Assembly (NCBI GenBank): GCA_937889545.1
Contig: CALAOT010000010.1
Coordinates: 1 to 57,966 of the forward strand
DNA: 57,966 nt
Direction: 5' to 3'
DNA from: an uncultured Opitutaceae bacterium
GTDB lineage: Bacteria > Verrucomicrobiota > Verrucomicrobiia > Opitutales > Opitutaceae
Both the position numbers and the translations under genes were made by a program. The notes under the pieces were generated by a model that did not search any database, was not told where the DNA came from, and saw only the letters and a list, made by a program, of their open reading frames with translations. Each line of letters starts with the position of its first letter. Positions within the stretch are counted from its first letter, which is position 1. Below, one piece after another: positions 30,785 to 41,784 of this stretch.

Positions 30785-31972
30785 ATGCCGAGACTCATCC
30801 CGCTATCCCTGGTTGCCCTTGCAATTGCCGCGCCGGCGCTCGCCCAGCGCGACATCGGGACGGTCGAGGTCCTCGCCGACAACCGGACGATCCCGGTGCG
30901 CGTTTCGGGCGCGACGCCCGAGATGAACGCCCTCGCGCTCCAGGCGTTCGGCTCCCACGGCCGGTACCACCTTGTGGCGAGCGGATTCGTGTTCGACATC
31001 CGGTTCTCGCCCGCCGGCGCGGGGCAGGTCCGCGTGGACATCTCGCGCGGCGCCGGCGCGCAGCCCGTCGCGTCCGAGGTCGCATCAGGCACGGGCCCGC
31101 GCAACGCGCTCCTGGCCGCGGCCGACGCCGCGGTCGAGAAGACGAACGGGCTCGGGCTGCGCGGGTATTTCACGTCGAGGCTTGTCTTCGTCGGCGAGCG
31201 CACGGGCCACCAGGAGATCTACACGTCCGACCTTTTCTTCGGGGACGTGACGCAGGTCACCCATGACCGGGCCATCGCGATGACGCCCCGGTGGTCCCCG
31301 GACGGGGAGCGGATCATCTACACCAGCTACTTCAAGTCGGGCTTCCCCGACATCTTCGAGATCGACCTCGGCGGCTTCCAGCGGACGACCTTTGTCAGCT
31401 TCAAGGGGACGAACAGCGGGGCGCACTTCAGCCCCGACGGCCGGCAGGTGGCGATGGTCCTCTCCGGCGAGGGCGAACCCGAGATCTACGTGAGCAATGC
31501 CTACGGGCGCGGGGTCTCCCGGAAGACCCGCTCCGACGAGGTGAAGGCGTCGCCCTGCTGGTCTCCCGACGGCTCGCGCCTGATCTTCGCGATGGAGCCC
31601 GGTCCGCAGCTCTACGTGATGCCGGCGGCGGGCGGGGTGCCGCAGCGCGTGACCTACGACACGAGCGGCTACTGCGCCGAGCCGGACTGGAGCCGTGCCG
31701 CCCCCGACAAGGTCGTCTTCACGATGAAGGTGGGGCGCAACTACCAGATCGGCGTCCTGGAGCTTTCGAAGCATCACGGCGAGCAGGCGTCCAAGGCGCC
31801 CTTTGACGGCGTCGAGCCGTCCTGGCTCCCGGACGGACGGCACGCCGTCTACACGGCGCGCACGGCGACGACGAGCCGGGTCTGCATCCTCGATACCGAG
31901 ACCGGAAAGAGCACGCCCGTCAGCCCGGCGAGCTTCGGCCCGGCCCTCCAGGCGAGCGTCTGGTCTCGCTGA
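30785..31972 (+). CDS. TolB-like periplasmic beta-propeller protein
   Basis: The 395-residue protein has a signal peptide (MPRLIPLSLVALAIAAPALA) and an N-terminal TolB-like domain. A six-bladed propeller follows, with repeated PD40 motifs such as PRWSPDGERIIYTSY, AHFSPDGRQVAMVLS and PCWSPDGSRLIFAME. TolB supports outer-membrane integrity with Pal. No tolA, tolQ, tolR or pal is seen nearby, so orthology is likely but not proven. Its stop is 1 bp from that of the convergent superoxide dismutase gene. Confidence 0.85.
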   Translation: MPRLIPLSLVALAIAAPALAQRDIGTVEVLADNRTIPVRVSGATPEMNALALQAFGSHGRYHLVASGFVFDIRFSPAGAGQVRVDISRGAGAQPVASEVASGTGPRNALLAAADAAVEKTNGLGLRGYFTSRLVFVGERTGHQEIYTSDLFFGDVTQVTHDRAIAMTPRWSPDGERIIYTSYFKSGFPDIFEIDLGGFQRTTFVSFKGTNSGAHFSPDGRQVAMVLSGEGEPEIYVSNAYGRGVSRKTRSDEVKASPCWSPDGSRLIFAMEPGPQLYVMPAAGGVPQRVTYDTSGYCAEPDWSRAAPDKVVFTMKVGRNYQIGVLELSKHHGEQASKAPFDGVEPSWLPDGRHAVYTARTATTSRVCILDTETGKSTPVSPASFGPALQASVWSR

Positions 31973-31973
31973 G

Positions 31974-32606
<633 letters not shown>

Positions 32607-32683
32607 GGAGCAAATCTTGCACCTAAGGACCCGTGCGTCAACTGGCTTGGCCGAATTTGACGCCCGCGGCCGCGGCCCCGCGG

Positions 32684-33217
32684 TCAGGGCCCGCCGGGTT
32701 CGGCGCGCTTCAACCGGAAGAAGGCCTGGATCAGGTCCCTGCATTCGGCCTCCAGCACGCTGCCAGCCGTCACCAGGAAATGGTGGTTCGACCCGGAGAG
32801 TTCGTTGAGGTTGGCCGCGCCCCCGAGGCAGCCCATCTTGGGATCGGGCACGGCGAAACAGACGCGCTTGACCCGCGACATCACCATCGCCCCCGAGCAC
32901 ATCGGGCACGGCTCCTTGGTCACGTAGACCGTGGCGCCCTCAAGCCGCCAGTCGCCGAGCCTCGACGCCGCCTGGGTGAGCGCGAGCATCTCGGCGTGCG
33001 CCGTGGGGTCCCCCGACCTTTCCACCCGGTTGTGCGCGGCACCGATTACCTCGCCCCCGGACTCGATCACCGCCCCAATCGGCACCTCGTCCTCGCGCCA
33101 GGCGTCGATCGCCTGGTTGTAGGCCAGGCTCATGAAGAACGCGTCGTCGCGCGCGAGCTGCGACGGAAAGCGCTTTTCGAATGGGCAGTCGGGAGTCTCG
33201 GGCGCGGCCACGGGCAC
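32684..33217 (-). CDS. tadA: tRNA(adenine34) deaminase TadA
   Basis: TadA deaminates A34 of tRNA-Arg(ACG) to inosine. The zinc deaminase motifs are HAEMLAL and [15 protein letters not shown]. At 177 residues it is close to family length. The GTG at 33217 gives a 28-residue lead before the conserved [14 protein letters not shown]; an internal start nearer that block is possible. It precedes the superoxide dismutase gene. Confidence 0.93.
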   Translation of the reverse strand: MPVAAPETPDCPFEKRFPSQLARDDAFFMSLAYNQAIDAWREDEVPIGAVIESGGEVIGAAHNRVERSGDPTAHAEMLALTQAASRLGDWRLEGATVYVTKEPCPMCSGAMVMSRVKRVCFAVPDPKMGCLGGAANLNELSGSNHHFLVTAGSVLEAECRDLIQAFFRLKRAEPGGP

Positions 33218-33373
33218 CCGATCAATAGGAAATCGGCCGAATGGGCAAACCCTTGGTGGCGGCCGGGCCCGGGCTCGCGGGCCGCTCCGCCGATCCCCGG
33301 GGGGGGCCTAAAAAACACCGGCCTTCCTCCCGTTGCGGCTTGCCGCGCGGCCTGCCGGTGAGAAACTCGGGCG

Positions 33374-33943
33374 ATGCACCGATTGATGAACCCCATGAGG
33401 ATCCCATGTGCCGTGTTCCGAAGCCTGCCGGGCGCCCTTGCCGCCGTTTCACTCGGGGTCACGGGATGCCTGATACAGGGGAACTATTCCGCGAAGGTGA
33501 CGACGGCGGACGGCGTGCAGATCGACGTGCCGCTCAGCAGGGAGCCGGTGGTGGTCGACGACGGAACTGTGAGCGTCAAGAAGTTCCTGTTTCAGCCCCT
33601 GCCTATGGACAAGGGCAAGGGGCTCGCCCTGGCGTTCATGCTTGAGTTCAAGCAGGGAGCAAAGCCCGTCGCGATCCAGGTCGACGACATCAGCGACACG
33701 CCCATCCTGAGCGTCCACACCGACAATGCGCCCGCATTGTCGAATAAGAACATGTGGAGCGCGGGGACCCCACCGCGCGGCTCGGCGGACGACCTCGTGA
33801 AATGGATTATGACGCTCGAGAACACGGTGAAGGCCTACCGGTTCACCGTGAGGCTCGCGGACGGAACGACCCATGTCCTCAGGTATCCCATCTTCGCCCC
33901 CGCCCCGATGAAGGCGTACATGAGGGCGCAGCTCGGCGTCTGA
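33374..33943 (+). CDS. Putative lipoprotein, unknown function
   Basis: The 189-residue protein begins with a basic and hydrophobic leader ending in LGVTGC, a plausible lipobox with the cysteine near residue 32. The mature part is beta-rich (YSAKVTTADGVQIDVPL, TLENTVKAYRFTVRLADGTT). I recognise no named family. It stands alone between tadA and infA. Confidence 0.65.
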   Translation: MHRLMNPMRIPCAVFRSLPGALAAVSLGVTGCLIQGNYSAKVTTADGVQIDVPLSREPVVVDDGTVSVKKFLFQPLPMDKGKGLALAFMLEFKQGAKPVAIQVDDISDTPILSVHTDNAPALSNKNMWSAGTPPRGSADDLVKWIMTLENTVKAYRFTVRLADGTTHVLRYPIFAPAPMKAYMRAQLGV

Positions 33944-34087
33944 CGCGGTCCCCGGCTCCCGGTGCGCGCGCCCCGGAGGTAAATCCTTGACTCGACGTGG
34001 CGGATCACGCCTTTAGACTGTTCTCCTCGAACCCTGCAAAAGACCCAGCGATGACCCAAGCCCCTTCGACCGGCGCCCGCGCGAACC

Positions 34088-34354
34088 ATGCCTGACAACG
34101 ATGCGATTGAAATCGAGGGCAAGGTCGTGGCCGTGCTTCCGGGCACGATGTTCAAGGTTGAGTTGCTGAAGAGCCCGGGCCACGTGGTCCTGGCCCACAT
34201 CTCGGGCAAGCTGAGGAAGAACTTCATCAAGATTGCCGCAGGGGACACGGTGAAGATGGAGATGAGCCCGTACGACCTCGAGAAGGCGCGGATCACGTTC
34301 CGCATGAAGGAGCAGGGCGGCAGCCCCGCCCCGCCGCCGCGCCGCCGCTATTGA
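34088..34354 (+). CDS. infA: Translation initiation factor IF-1
   Basis: IF-1 is an 88-residue S1-fold factor of the 30S initiation complex. The pattern [36 protein letters not shown] and [14 protein letters not shown] is diagnostic. It is slightly longer than the usual 72 residues because of a Pro/Arg tail. It lies 19 bp before the xerC/D-type gene. Confidence 0.97.
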   Translation: MPDNDAIEIEGKVVAVLPGTMFKVELLKSPGHVVLAHISGKLRKNFIKIAAGDTVKMEMSPYDLEKARITFRMKEQGGSPAPPPRRRY

Positions 34355-34373
34355 GGCGGGCCGGCGGGCCCCC

Positions 34374-35282
34374 ATGCAGACGAGCGCATTCGCGTCGGAC
34401 ATCGACGCTTACCTCGCGTACATCGACCTTGAGCGCGGACTGGCGCGCCACACGCGCGAGAGCTACCGCCTCGACCTGGAGCAGTGCGCGGCTTTCGTCG
34501 CGGGGCGGGGCGCCGCCGACTGGCGCGCCGTCACGGCCGACCAGGCGGGGGCCTGGGTCAGGTCGCTTAGCCGGCGCTCGGCCGCCTCGAGCCAGGCCCG
34601 CAAGCTGACCGCGCTCAGGATGTTCGCCCGATTCCTGGTCCGGGAGCGCCTGCGGCCCGACGATTTCACGGAGCTCCTGGCCGGGCCCAGGCTCGTGCGC
34701 CGGCTGCCGCAGTCCCTGTCGGAAGCCGAGGCGGCGCGACTCCTTTCATCCCCGTCCGGCGGCGATCCCACGTCGCTGCGCGACCGGGCCATGCTCGAGC
34801 TGTTCTACTCCAGCGGACTGCGGGTCTCGGAGCTGGCCGCCCTGACGATCCAGCAGGTCGACCTCGAGAACGGGTTTGCCCGGGTGTTCGGCAAGGGATC
34901 GAAGGAGCGCGTTGTACCGATGGGCGCAAGGGCGCGCGAGGCGCTTGGGACCTGGATCGCCTCGGGCCGGCCCCACTTCGTCAAGTCGCGCACGCGCAGC
35001 GAGCTCTTCCTCGGCAGCCGCGGAACCGGGCTCTCGAGGGTGTCGCTCTGGACGATCGTCAAGAAGCACGCGAAGCGGGCCGGGATCGCGAAGAACGTCA
35101 AGCCCCACCTCCTGCGCCATTCCTTCGCGACGCACCTGCTCTCGGGGGGGGCGGACCTGCGGGCGATCCAGGAGATGCTGGGCCACGCGAGCATTTCGAC
35201 GACGCAGATCTACACGGCGGTCGAGGGCAAGCGCCTCCTCGACCAGCACGCCCGTTTCCATCCCAGGAACCGGGACAAATGA
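34374..35282 (+). CDS. Tyrosine recombinase XerC/XerD family
   Basis: The 302-residue protein has an N-terminal SAM-like DNA-binding domain and a catalytic domain with the complete tyrosine recombinase set: R150 (SGLRVSEL), K174, H245-x-x-R248 (HLLRHSFATHLL), H271 (LGHAS) and Y280 (TTQIYT). Its length and motifs fit Xer resolvases of chromosome dimers rather than a phage integrase. XerC and XerD cannot be told apart from sequence alone. It sits between infA and purS, in a housekeeping context. Confidence 0.93.
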   Translation: MQTSAFASDIDAYLAYIDLERGLARHTRESYRLDLEQCAAFVAGRGAADWRAVTADQAGAWVRSLSRRSAASSQARKLTALRMFARFLVRERLRPDDFTELLAGPRLVRRLPQSLSEAEAARLLSSPSGGDPTSLRDRAMLELFYSSGLRVSELAALTIQQVDLENGFARVFGKGSKERVVPMGARAREALGTWIASGRPHFVKSRTRSELFLGSRGTGLSRVSLWTIVKKHAKRAGIAKNVKPHLLRHSFATHLLSGGADLRAIQEMLGHASISTTQIYTAVEGKRLLDQHARFHPRNRDK

Positions 35283-35351
35283 CCTGGGCCGCGGGCCAAA
35301 TACCCTTGACCGGCTTGCGATTCGCGCCGTCATCGTCTGCCTTTGCGGTCC

Positions 35352-35597
35352 GTGAAGATCAAAGTCTTTGTAACACCGAAGAGGAACGTCCTGGACCCTC
35401 AGGGAGCGGCCGTAGGCCACGCGCTCGAAAGCCTGGGGCTTCGCGGGCTGAAGTCCGCGCGTGTCGGCAAGGTGATTGAACTGGACGTGGACGGCCCCGA
35501 CACCCCGCAGTTCCGGGCGCAGCTGGACAAACTCTGCCGGGACCTCCTCAGCAATCCGGTGATCGAGGACTACCACTACGAGATCGCCGGCCACTGA
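35352..35597 (+). CDS. purS: Phosphoribosylformylglycinamidine synthase subunit PurS
   Basis: PurS (81 residues) bridges PurQ and PurL in the FGAM synthase complex of purine synthesis. It reads [20 protein letters not shown], then [19 protein letters not shown] and [14 protein letters not shown], all typical. The GTG at 35352 gives the usual length. It heads the purS-purQ-purL-purF-purM run, with purQ 11 bp on. Confidence 0.93.
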   Translation: MKIKVFVTPKRNVLDPQGAAVGHALESLGLRGLKSARVGKVIELDVDGPDTPQFRAQLDKLCRDLLSNPVIEDYHYEIAGH

Positions 35598-35608
35598 TCG
35601 GCGGCACG

Positions 35609-36292
35609 ATGAACATCGCTGTGCTGCAGTTCCCCGGGTCAAATTGCGACCAGGATGCGTTCCAGCTTTTCGCCAGCGGACTCGGGCTTCCGACGCGCTA
35701 CGTCTGGCACAAGGACACGCGGCTGGGCGAGGCGGACCTCGTGGTGCTGCCGGGAGGGTTCGCCTACGGCGACTACCTGCGCTGCGGGGCGATCGCGCGC
35801 TTCTCGCCGGTCATGGGCGCCGTCCGCGAATACGCCCGGAAGGGCGGCCTCGTCCTCGGCATATGCAACGGGTTCCAGATCCTCTGCGAGGCCGGGCTGC
35901 TCCCGGGCGCGCTGATCCGGAACAGCTCCCTCGAGTACCGCTGCATGACGTGCGAGCTCGCGGTGGAGGACGCCGGCCCGGCGTTCAATCCCGGGACTCT
36001 CGGGGCCCGGATCCGCCTGCCGATAGGGCACGGCGAGGGGAACTTCAGGATCGACGAGGCGGGCAGGGCGGGGCTCGAGGCGAACCGCCAGGTCATCCTC
36101 CGGTATCTGGACAATCCCAACGGCTCGCTGGACGGCATCGCCGGCGTGCGCAGCGAGGCGGGCAACGTGTTCGGGATGATGCCCCACCCGGACCGGGCGT
36201 TCGAGCGGTTTCACCCGAGCCGCGACGGGCTTTCCGTTGCGCGGGCGGTCCTGGCGGCCCGGTTTCCCGATTTGATCCGCAAAAGCGCATGA
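35609..36292 (+). CDS. purQ: Phosphoribosylformylglycinamidine synthase subunit PurQ
   Basis: PurQ (227 residues) is the class I glutamine amidotransferase subunit supplying ammonia to PurL. The nucleophile elbow is [10 protein letters not shown], and the catalytic His/Glu lie in MPHPDRAFE. The start is [18 protein letters not shown]. Its stop overlaps the purL start by 4 bp (ATGA). Confidence 0.96.
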   Translation: MNIAVLQFPGSNCDQDAFQLFASGLGLPTRYVWHKDTRLGEADLVVLPGGFAYGDYLRCGAIARFSPVMGAVREYARKGGLVLGICNGFQILCEAGLLPGALIRNSSLEYRCMTCELAVEDAGPAFNPGTLGARIRLPIGHGEGNFRIDEAGRAGLEANRQVILRYLDNPNGSLDGIAGVRSEAGNVFGMMPHPDRAFERFHPSRDGLSVARAVLAARFPDLIRKSA

Positions 36293-38607
36293 AGCAAGGA
36301 GGACTCCCGCCCAATCCCGACCCGGTGCTCAACCAGCCGATCACGCCGGAGCTGGTCACGAAGCACGGGCTGCTTCCGGAGGAGTTCGAGCAGGTGCGCC
36401 GGCACCTGGGCAGGGATCCGACGCTGACGGAGCTCGGGATATTCTCGGTCATGTGGTCGGAGCACTGCTCGTACAAGAACACGAGGCCTCTCCTGAAGGG
36501 GTTCCCGGTGGAGAAGACGGGGGCCACCGCGGATTTCGGGCGCGTGCTCGTGAGGGCGGGCGAGGAGAACGCGGGCATCATCGACGTGGGCGACGGATGG
36601 GCGATCGCCTTCAAGATCGAGTCGCACAACCATCCGAGCGCCGTCGAGCCGTTTGAGGGCGCGGCGACCGGGGTCGGGGGGATCATCCGCGACATCTTCA
36701 CGATGGGCGCGCGGCCGGTCCTCGTCACGAACTCGCTGCGGTTCGGCGAGCTGGACTCCCCGGTGACGAGGCGGCTCCTGAGGGGCGTGGTCGCCGGGAT
36801 CGCGCACTACGGAAACTGCGTCGGCGTCCCCAACATCGGGGGAGACATCTACTTCGACCGCTCGTACGAGGGCAACCCGCTTGTCAACGCGCTGTGCCTG
36901 GGGACGCTCCGGCACGAGCAGATCCGGCGGGGAAAGGCCACGGGACTGGGCAATCCCGTGTATTATGTCGGCGCCGCCACGGGGCGGGACGGCCTCGGCG
37001 GGGCCTCTTTTGCATCGAGGGAGCTGAGCGCAGAGAGCGCGTCGGACCGGCCGGCGGTGCAGAAGGGCGACCCCTTCATGGAGAAGCTGCTGATCGAGGC
37101 GTGCCTTGAGATGATGGCGGTCCCCGGCCTCGTCGTGGGAATCCAGGACATGGGGGCGGCCGGGCTCACCTGCTCGACGTGCGAGACCGCCAGCCGGGGC
37201 GGCTCGGGGATCGAGATCGAGCTCGACCGGGTGCCGCAGCGCGAGCCCGGGATGAACTCCTACGAGATCATGCTCTCGGAGTCGCAGGAGCGGATGCTCG
37301 TGATCGTCCAGGCGGGGCGCGAGAGGGAGATCGAGGAGGTCTTCGCGAAATGGGACCTGCACGCGGCGCGCGTGGGCTCGGTGACGGACACGGGCCGGAT
37401 GCTGGTCAGGCACCATGGCGTCCCGGTTGCGGACATCCCGGCCTCGGCCCTGACCGACGGCGCGCCCGTGTACCAGAGGGAAGCGAGGAGGCCAGCGTAC
37501 CTGGACGAGACGTCGCGCTGGACGCCGGAGAGGGCGGGGCTTGCCGACCTGGACCTCGCCGGCGCGCGGGCGGCGCTGCCCAGGCTCCTTTCGCATCCGA
37601 CCATAGCCTCGAAGAGGTGGATCTACCGGCAGTATGACCACATGGTGCAGCACGGGACCGTCGTTGAGCCGGGAAGCGACGCCGGCGTCGTGCGCCTCCG
37701 GCTGGGCGGAAGCGAGAAGTTCATCGCGGTCAGCAACGACTGCAACGGCCGGTACTGCTACCTGAACCCGCGGCGAGGCGCGATGATCGCCATGGTGGAG
37801 TGCCTCCGGAATCTCGCGTGCGCGGGCGCGGCGCCGCTGGCGATGACCGACAACCTGAACTTCGGGAACCCGTACAAGCCGGAGAACTTCTACCAGCTGA
37901 AGGAGTGCGTGGAAGGCCTCGCAGAGGCGTGCCGCTTCTTCGACGTGCCGGTGGTCGGGGGAAACGTATCACTCTACAACGAGTCGCCCGAAGGGGCGAT
38001 CGACCCGACGCCCACGGTCTCGGTGGTCGGTCTCATCGAGTGTGAGGCGCACATCACGCGCCAGTACGCCCGGGCCGCGGGCGCGCGGCTGATCCTGCTC
38101 GGCGGGGCCCCGACGGAGCTCGGGGGCAGCCAGTTCCTGGGAATCGTCCACGGGAAGAAGACGGGCGACGCGCCCGCGGTGGACCTCGCCGCCGAAAAGA
38201 GGCTGCAGGCCCTCCTGCTCGGCCAGATCAAGGCGGGAAGGCTGGGGGCGGCGCACGACCTGAGCGAGGGCGGGCTCCTCGTGGCGGTCTGCGAGATGCT
38301 TTTTGGCCTCGTGGGCCTGGGCGCGGTGGTCGACCTGTCCGGACTGCCTTCGCCGCGGCAGGACGCGCTGCTGTTCGGCGAGAGCCAGGGGCGGGCGCTG
38401 GTTTCGGCGGCGCCCGCCGACGAGCCGGCTGTGCTGGCCGCGGCGGCGGCGGCCGGGGTGCCGGCGGATTCCATCGGAGAGGTGACGGCGGACGGTGCGC
38501 TCACGGTTAAGACGGCGCGGGGCCCGCTGGAATGGGCCGTCTCCGGGTTGCGCGCGGGCTGGGAAACCAGCATAGAGACGGCCATGAAGCGCCCCGGACT
38601 CGGCTGA
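36289..38607 (+). CDS. purL: Phosphoribosylformylglycinamidine synthase subunit PurL
   Basis: PurL (772 residues) is the ATP-dependent synthetase subunit that converts FGAR to FGAM. Signature blocks are [36 protein letters not shown] and [18 protein letters not shown]. The C-terminal half repeats the PurM-like fold ([30 protein letters not shown]). The ATG overlaps the purQ stop. It is the small-PurL form expected when PurS and PurQ are separate. Confidence 0.97.
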   Translation: MKQGGLPPNPDPVLNQPITPELVTKHGLLPEEFEQVRRHLGRDPTLTELGIFSVMWSEHCSYKNTRPLLKGFPVEKTGATADFGRVLVRAGEENAGIIDVGDGWAIAFKIESHNHPSAVEPFEGAATGVGGIIRDIFTMGARPVLVTNSLRFGELDSPVTRRLLRGVVAGIAHYGNCVGVPNIGGDIYFDRSYEGNPLVNALCLGTLRHEQIRRGKATGLGNPVYYVGAATGRDGLGGASFASRELSAESASDRPAVQKGDPFMEKLLIEACLEMMAVPGLVVGIQDMGAAGLTCSTCETASRGGSGIEIELDRVPQREPGMNSYEIMLSESQERMLVIVQAGREREIEEVFAKWDLHAARVGSVTDTGRMLVRHHGVPVADIPASALTDGAPVYQREARRPAYLDETSRWTPERAGLADLDLAGARAALPRLLSHPTIASKRWIYRQYDHMVQHGTVVEPGSDAGVVRLRLGGSEKFIAVSNDCNGRYCYLNPRRGAMIAMVECLRNLACAGAAPLAMTDNLNFGNPYKPENFYQLKECVEGLAEACRFFDVPVVGGNVSLYNESPEGAIDPTPTVSVVGLIECEAHITRQYARAAGARLILLGGAPTELGGSQFLGIVHGKKTGDAPAVDLAAEKRLQALLLGQIKAGRLGAAHDLSEGGLLVAVCEMLFGLVGLGAVVDLSGLPSPRQDALLFGESQGRALVSAAPADEPAVLAAAAAAGVPADSIGEVTADGALTVKTARGPLEWAVSGLRAGWETSIETAMKRPGLG

Positions 38608-38616
38608 AGCACCGCC

Positions 38617-40527
38617 ATGAGCGATTCAATCTCACACGAATGCGGGGTCGCCCTGGTGCGGCTGCTCAAGCCCCTCTCGCACTACCAGGAGAAGTACGGG
38701 TCGCCGCTTTGGGGCTTCACGAAGCTCTTTCTCCTGATGGAGAAGCAGCACAACAGGGGCCAGGACGGCGCCGGCGCCGCATGCGTCAAGCTGGACGTCC
38801 CCGCGGGCGAGCCATACATGTTCCGCGAGAGGAACGTTAAATCCAACCCGCTCGACAGGATTTTCAAGACGCTCCTCGACCAGTACAAGGACAAGGTGGC
38901 GTCCGGGGTGATCCACCCGGAGTTCTCGGAGACGGTGAAGAGGAATTTCGACTTCGGGGGCGAACTCCTCCTGGGCCACCTGCGGTACGGGACGAGCGGG
39001 GGCTACAACCTGAGCGCGTGCCACCCGTTCTTCAGGCAGAGCCCCTGGGCCACGCGCAACCTGGCCCTGTGCGGAAACTTCAACCTGACCAATACCGCCG
39101 AACTGAACCAGTCGCTGATCGCGATGGGCCAGCATCCCGTGTTTGCCACGGACACGCAGGCGATCCTGGAGAAGATCGGGTTCTTCCTCGACGAGGAGCA
39201 CGAGGACATCTACCGGAGCCTGAGGGCCCAGAACGTCGCCGGCGAGGAGCTGTCCCGGAGGATCAGCGAGGACCTCGACCTCGCACGCGTGCTGACGCGG
39301 GCCTCGCAGAAGTGGGACGGCGGATACGTCCTTTGCGGCATCGTAGGGAACGGCGACGCGTTTGTCGCCCGCGACCCTTCGGGGATACGGCCGTGCCACT
39401 GGTTCCGGAACGACGAGGTCGTCGCGTTCGCCTCGGAGAGGGCGCCCCTCATGACGGCGTTCGACCTCGCCGCGGGCGACGTGGAGGAGGTCAAGCCGGG
39501 CCACGCGGTCGTGATCAAGCGCCGCGGGACGATTTCGGAGCAGGCGTTCATGCCGGCGCTCCCGCGGGCGTCGTGCTCGTTCGAGCGGATATACTTCTCG
39601 CGCGGCAACGACGTCGACATCTACAGGGAGCGCCAGGCTCTTGGGGGCGGGCTGGCCGCCCAGGTGCTCAAGGCGATCGACCGCAACTGGGCGGACACGG
39701 TGTTCGGGTTCATCCCCAACACGGCCGAGGCCGCCTACTACGGGCTCATGTCGGCGCTGCGGACGGTGCGCCGCGGGGAGGTCAAGGCTGCGATCATCGA
39801 GGCGAACCGCGCGGGCAGGCTGACGGAGGCGCTGCTCGACGACCTCATCCTGCGCAACTGGCCGCGCGGCGAGAAGGTCGTGACCAAGGATATCAAGATC
39901 CGGACGTTCATCGGGCAGGAGTCCATGAGGAACCAGCTCGCGAGCCACGTGTACGACGTCACGTACGGGTCCGTGAGGGCCGGAGTCGACAACCTGGTCT
40001 GCGTCGACGACTCGATCGTCCGCGGCACGACGCTGCGCCGCTCGATCCTGCGGATACTGGCCCGGCTCAACCCCCGCAAGATCGTGATCGCGTCCACGGC
40101 GCCCCAGATCCGCTATCCCGACTGCTACGGGATCGACATGTCGGAGATCGGGAAGTTCGTCGCGTTCGAGGCGGCGGTGGACCTGCTCAAGGAGAGCGGG
40201 CGCACCGAGCTCCTCGGCGACGTGTACAGGTCGTGCTGTCTCGAGGTCGAGCGCAAGGGCACGGTCAACCACGTGCGCAGGATCTACGAGCCGTTCACGG
40301 CGGAGGAGATATCCGCGCGCATCTCGAAGCTGGTGAGGCCCTCGCACATCGAATGGCGCGGCGAGATCGAGATCATCTTCCAGACGATCGAGAACCTGCA
40401 CGCGGCCGTCCCCAACCACACCGGCGACTGGTACTTCACGGGGCACTACCCGACGGACGGGGGATTCCGGGTGGTGAACCAGGCCTACGTGAACTACTAC
40501 GAGAAGAACGAGGGAAGGTCGTACTAG
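38617..40527 (+). CDS. purF: Amidophosphoribosyltransferase PurF, long form
   Basis: PurF starts purine synthesis by moving glutamine ammonia onto PRPP. The N-terminal nucleophile is Cys9 (MSDSISHE-CGVALV), so an 8-residue propeptide must be removed. The PRPP loop is VCVDDSIVRGTT. At 636 residues it is longer than the E. coli enzyme of about 505, with extra sequence in both domains and at the C-terminus. It lies between purL and purM, 9 bp from each. Confidence 0.93.
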   Translation: MSDSISHECGVALVRLLKPLSHYQEKYGSPLWGFTKLFLLMEKQHNRGQDGAGAACVKLDVPAGEPYMFRERNVKSNPLDRIFKTLLDQYKDKVASGVIHPEFSETVKRNFDFGGELLLGHLRYGTSGGYNLSACHPFFRQSPWATRNLALCGNFNLTNTAELNQSLIAMGQHPVFATDTQAILEKIGFFLDEEHEDIYRSLRAQNVAGEELSRRISEDLDLARVLTRASQKWDGGYVLCGIVGNGDAFVARDPSGIRPCHWFRNDEVVAFASERAPLMTAFDLAAGDVEEVKPGHAVVIKRRGTISEQAFMPALPRASCSFERIYFSRGNDVDIYRERQALGGGLAAQVLKAIDRNWADTVFGFIPNTAEAAYYGLMSALRTVRRGEVKAAIIEANRAGRLTEALLDDLILRNWPRGEKVVTKDIKIRTFIGQESMRNQLASHVYDVTYGSVRAGVDNLVCVDDSIVRGTTLRRSILRILARLNPRKIVIASTAPQIRYPDCYGIDMSEIGKFVAFEAAVDLLKESGRTELLGDVYRSCCLEVERKGTVNHVRRIYEPFTAEEISARISKLVRPSHIEWRGEIEIIFQTIENLHAAVPNHTGDWYFTGHYPTDGGFRVVNQAYVNYYEKNEGRSY

Positions 40528-40536
40528 CGCCGCGCC

Positions 40537-41637
40537 ATGTCGCTCTCCTACGAGTCCTCCGGAGTCCGGTACGGCCCCCTCGACGCGTTCAAGCGGGCGT
40601 GCCAGAAGGCCGCGCGGACGACGACGGACCTGCTGGCCGGCCACGGCTTCAGGGAGCCCACGACCGCCCGGGGCGAGAGCGCGTACCTGATCGAGGCCGG
40701 CGACCATTTTCTCGCGCACGTGGAGGAGGGCCTCGGAACGAAGAACCTCGTGGCGGATGCGGTCCAGGCCGAGAGCGGGCGCTGCCATTACAGGGCGATC
40801 GGGATCGACACGGTGGCGACGATCGCGAACGACCTGGTGACGAGCGGCGCCCTGCCCATCGCCGTCGCGATGCACGCGGCCGTGGGGGATTCGGTATGGT
40901 TTGCGGACGAGCACCGGGCGCAGGAGCTGGTCAAGGGGTTCGCCGAGGGCTGCCGCGAGGCAGGGGCCGTGTGGGGCGGGGGGGAGACGCCCGCGCTGCG
41001 GGGAATGATAGAGCCGGGGACGGTCGTCCTTTCCGGGTCGGCGATCGGCCGGATTACCCCGAAATCGCTCCGGATCACCGGCGACGTCGCGGACGGCGAC
41101 GCGATCGTGTTCCTCGCGTCCTCCGGGGTACAGACGAACGGGCTCACTCTTTGCAGGAGGATAGCGGAGAGCCTGCCGGCGCGCTACTCCACGCGCATCG
41201 AGGGCGGCGTGACGCTCGGCGAGGCGCTGCTGGAGCCGTCCACCCTGTACGTCGCCTTTGTCAGGGAGTGCCAGCGGCGGGCGATCTGCCTCAAGTACGC
41301 CGCGCATGTGACGGGCCACGGCTGGCGCAAGCTGATGAGGCTCGAGGTGCCGTTTGTCTACGAGATCACCGCGCCGCGCCGCCATCCCGCGATCTTCCGC
41401 TTCCTGATGGAGGCCGGACCAGTCGACCCAAGGGAAGCGTATGCGACCTTCAACATGGGGATCGGCTTCGCGGTCTACGTAGCCCCGGGCGTGGCGGCGG
41501 CCGCACTCGAGGCTGCGCGAGCCACCGGCTACGACGCATGGATTGCCGGGCGGGTGCGCTCGGACGGCGGGCGCAAGGCCGTTTCAATCCCGTCGCTCGG
41601 CCTTGAATTCGAGGGCGACACGCTGCAGGTGAGGTGA
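40537..41637 (+). CDS. purM: PurM-like AIR synthase, divergent
   Basis: PurM converts FGAM to AIR with ATP. The 366-residue protein starts with SYESSGV and has EGLGTK where the standard is DGVGTK. Other family blocks are IGIDTVATIANDLVTSGA, WGGGETPALRGMI and TFNMGIGFAVYV. The usual HLTGGGF block reads HVTGHGWRKLMRL. Position at the end of the pur run supports PurM; the substitutions make it a divergent subtype. Confidence 0.85.
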   Translation: MSLSYESSGVRYGPLDAFKRACQKAARTTTDLLAGHGFREPTTARGESAYLIEAGDHFLAHVEEGLGTKNLVADAVQAESGRCHYRAIGIDTVATIANDLVTSGALPIAVAMHAAVGDSVWFADEHRAQELVKGFAEGCREAGAVWGGGETPALRGMIEPGTVVLSGSAIGRITPKSLRITGDVADGDAIVFLASSGVQTNGLTLCRRIAESLPARYSTRIEGGVTLGEALLEPSTLYVAFVRECQRRAICLKYAAHVTGHGWRKLMRLEVPFVYEITAPRRHPAIFRFLMEAGPVDPREAYATFNMGIGFAVYVAPGVAAAALEAARATGYDAWIAGRVRSDGGRKAVSIPSLGLEFEGDTLQVR

Positions 41638-41704
41638 CCCCACCGGGTTGCGTTGTCACGGAGGTATGGCAAACGGGTGGCGGACCGGGAAAATCAGGGC
41701 CCTG

Positions 41705-41733
41705 TTGCGGTTTGGCGTTGCAATTGCTATGTT
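41705..41733 (+). promoter_or_regulatory. Candidate sigma-70 promoter
   Basis: TTGCGG (41705-41710) and TATGTT (41728-41733) are 17 bp apart, 51 bp before the start codon of the carbohydrate-binding-like gene. Three and four of six bases match the consensus boxes. Confidence 0.35.
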
Positions 41734-41784
41734 ATCCATGAGTCCGTGGGGCTGATTGCACCCAGGGTACATTAACGTCGAACT

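Noticed and set aside
34374..35282. The tyrosine recombinase as the integrase of the tRNA-Asp cassettes
   Set aside because: Its size, motifs and position between infA and the pur genes fit a housekeeping Xer resolvase; it is 18 kb away and not within an element.
38632..41385. 917-residue minus-strand and 862-residue plus-strand open frames
   Set aside because: Both are out-of-frame shadows of purF and purM.
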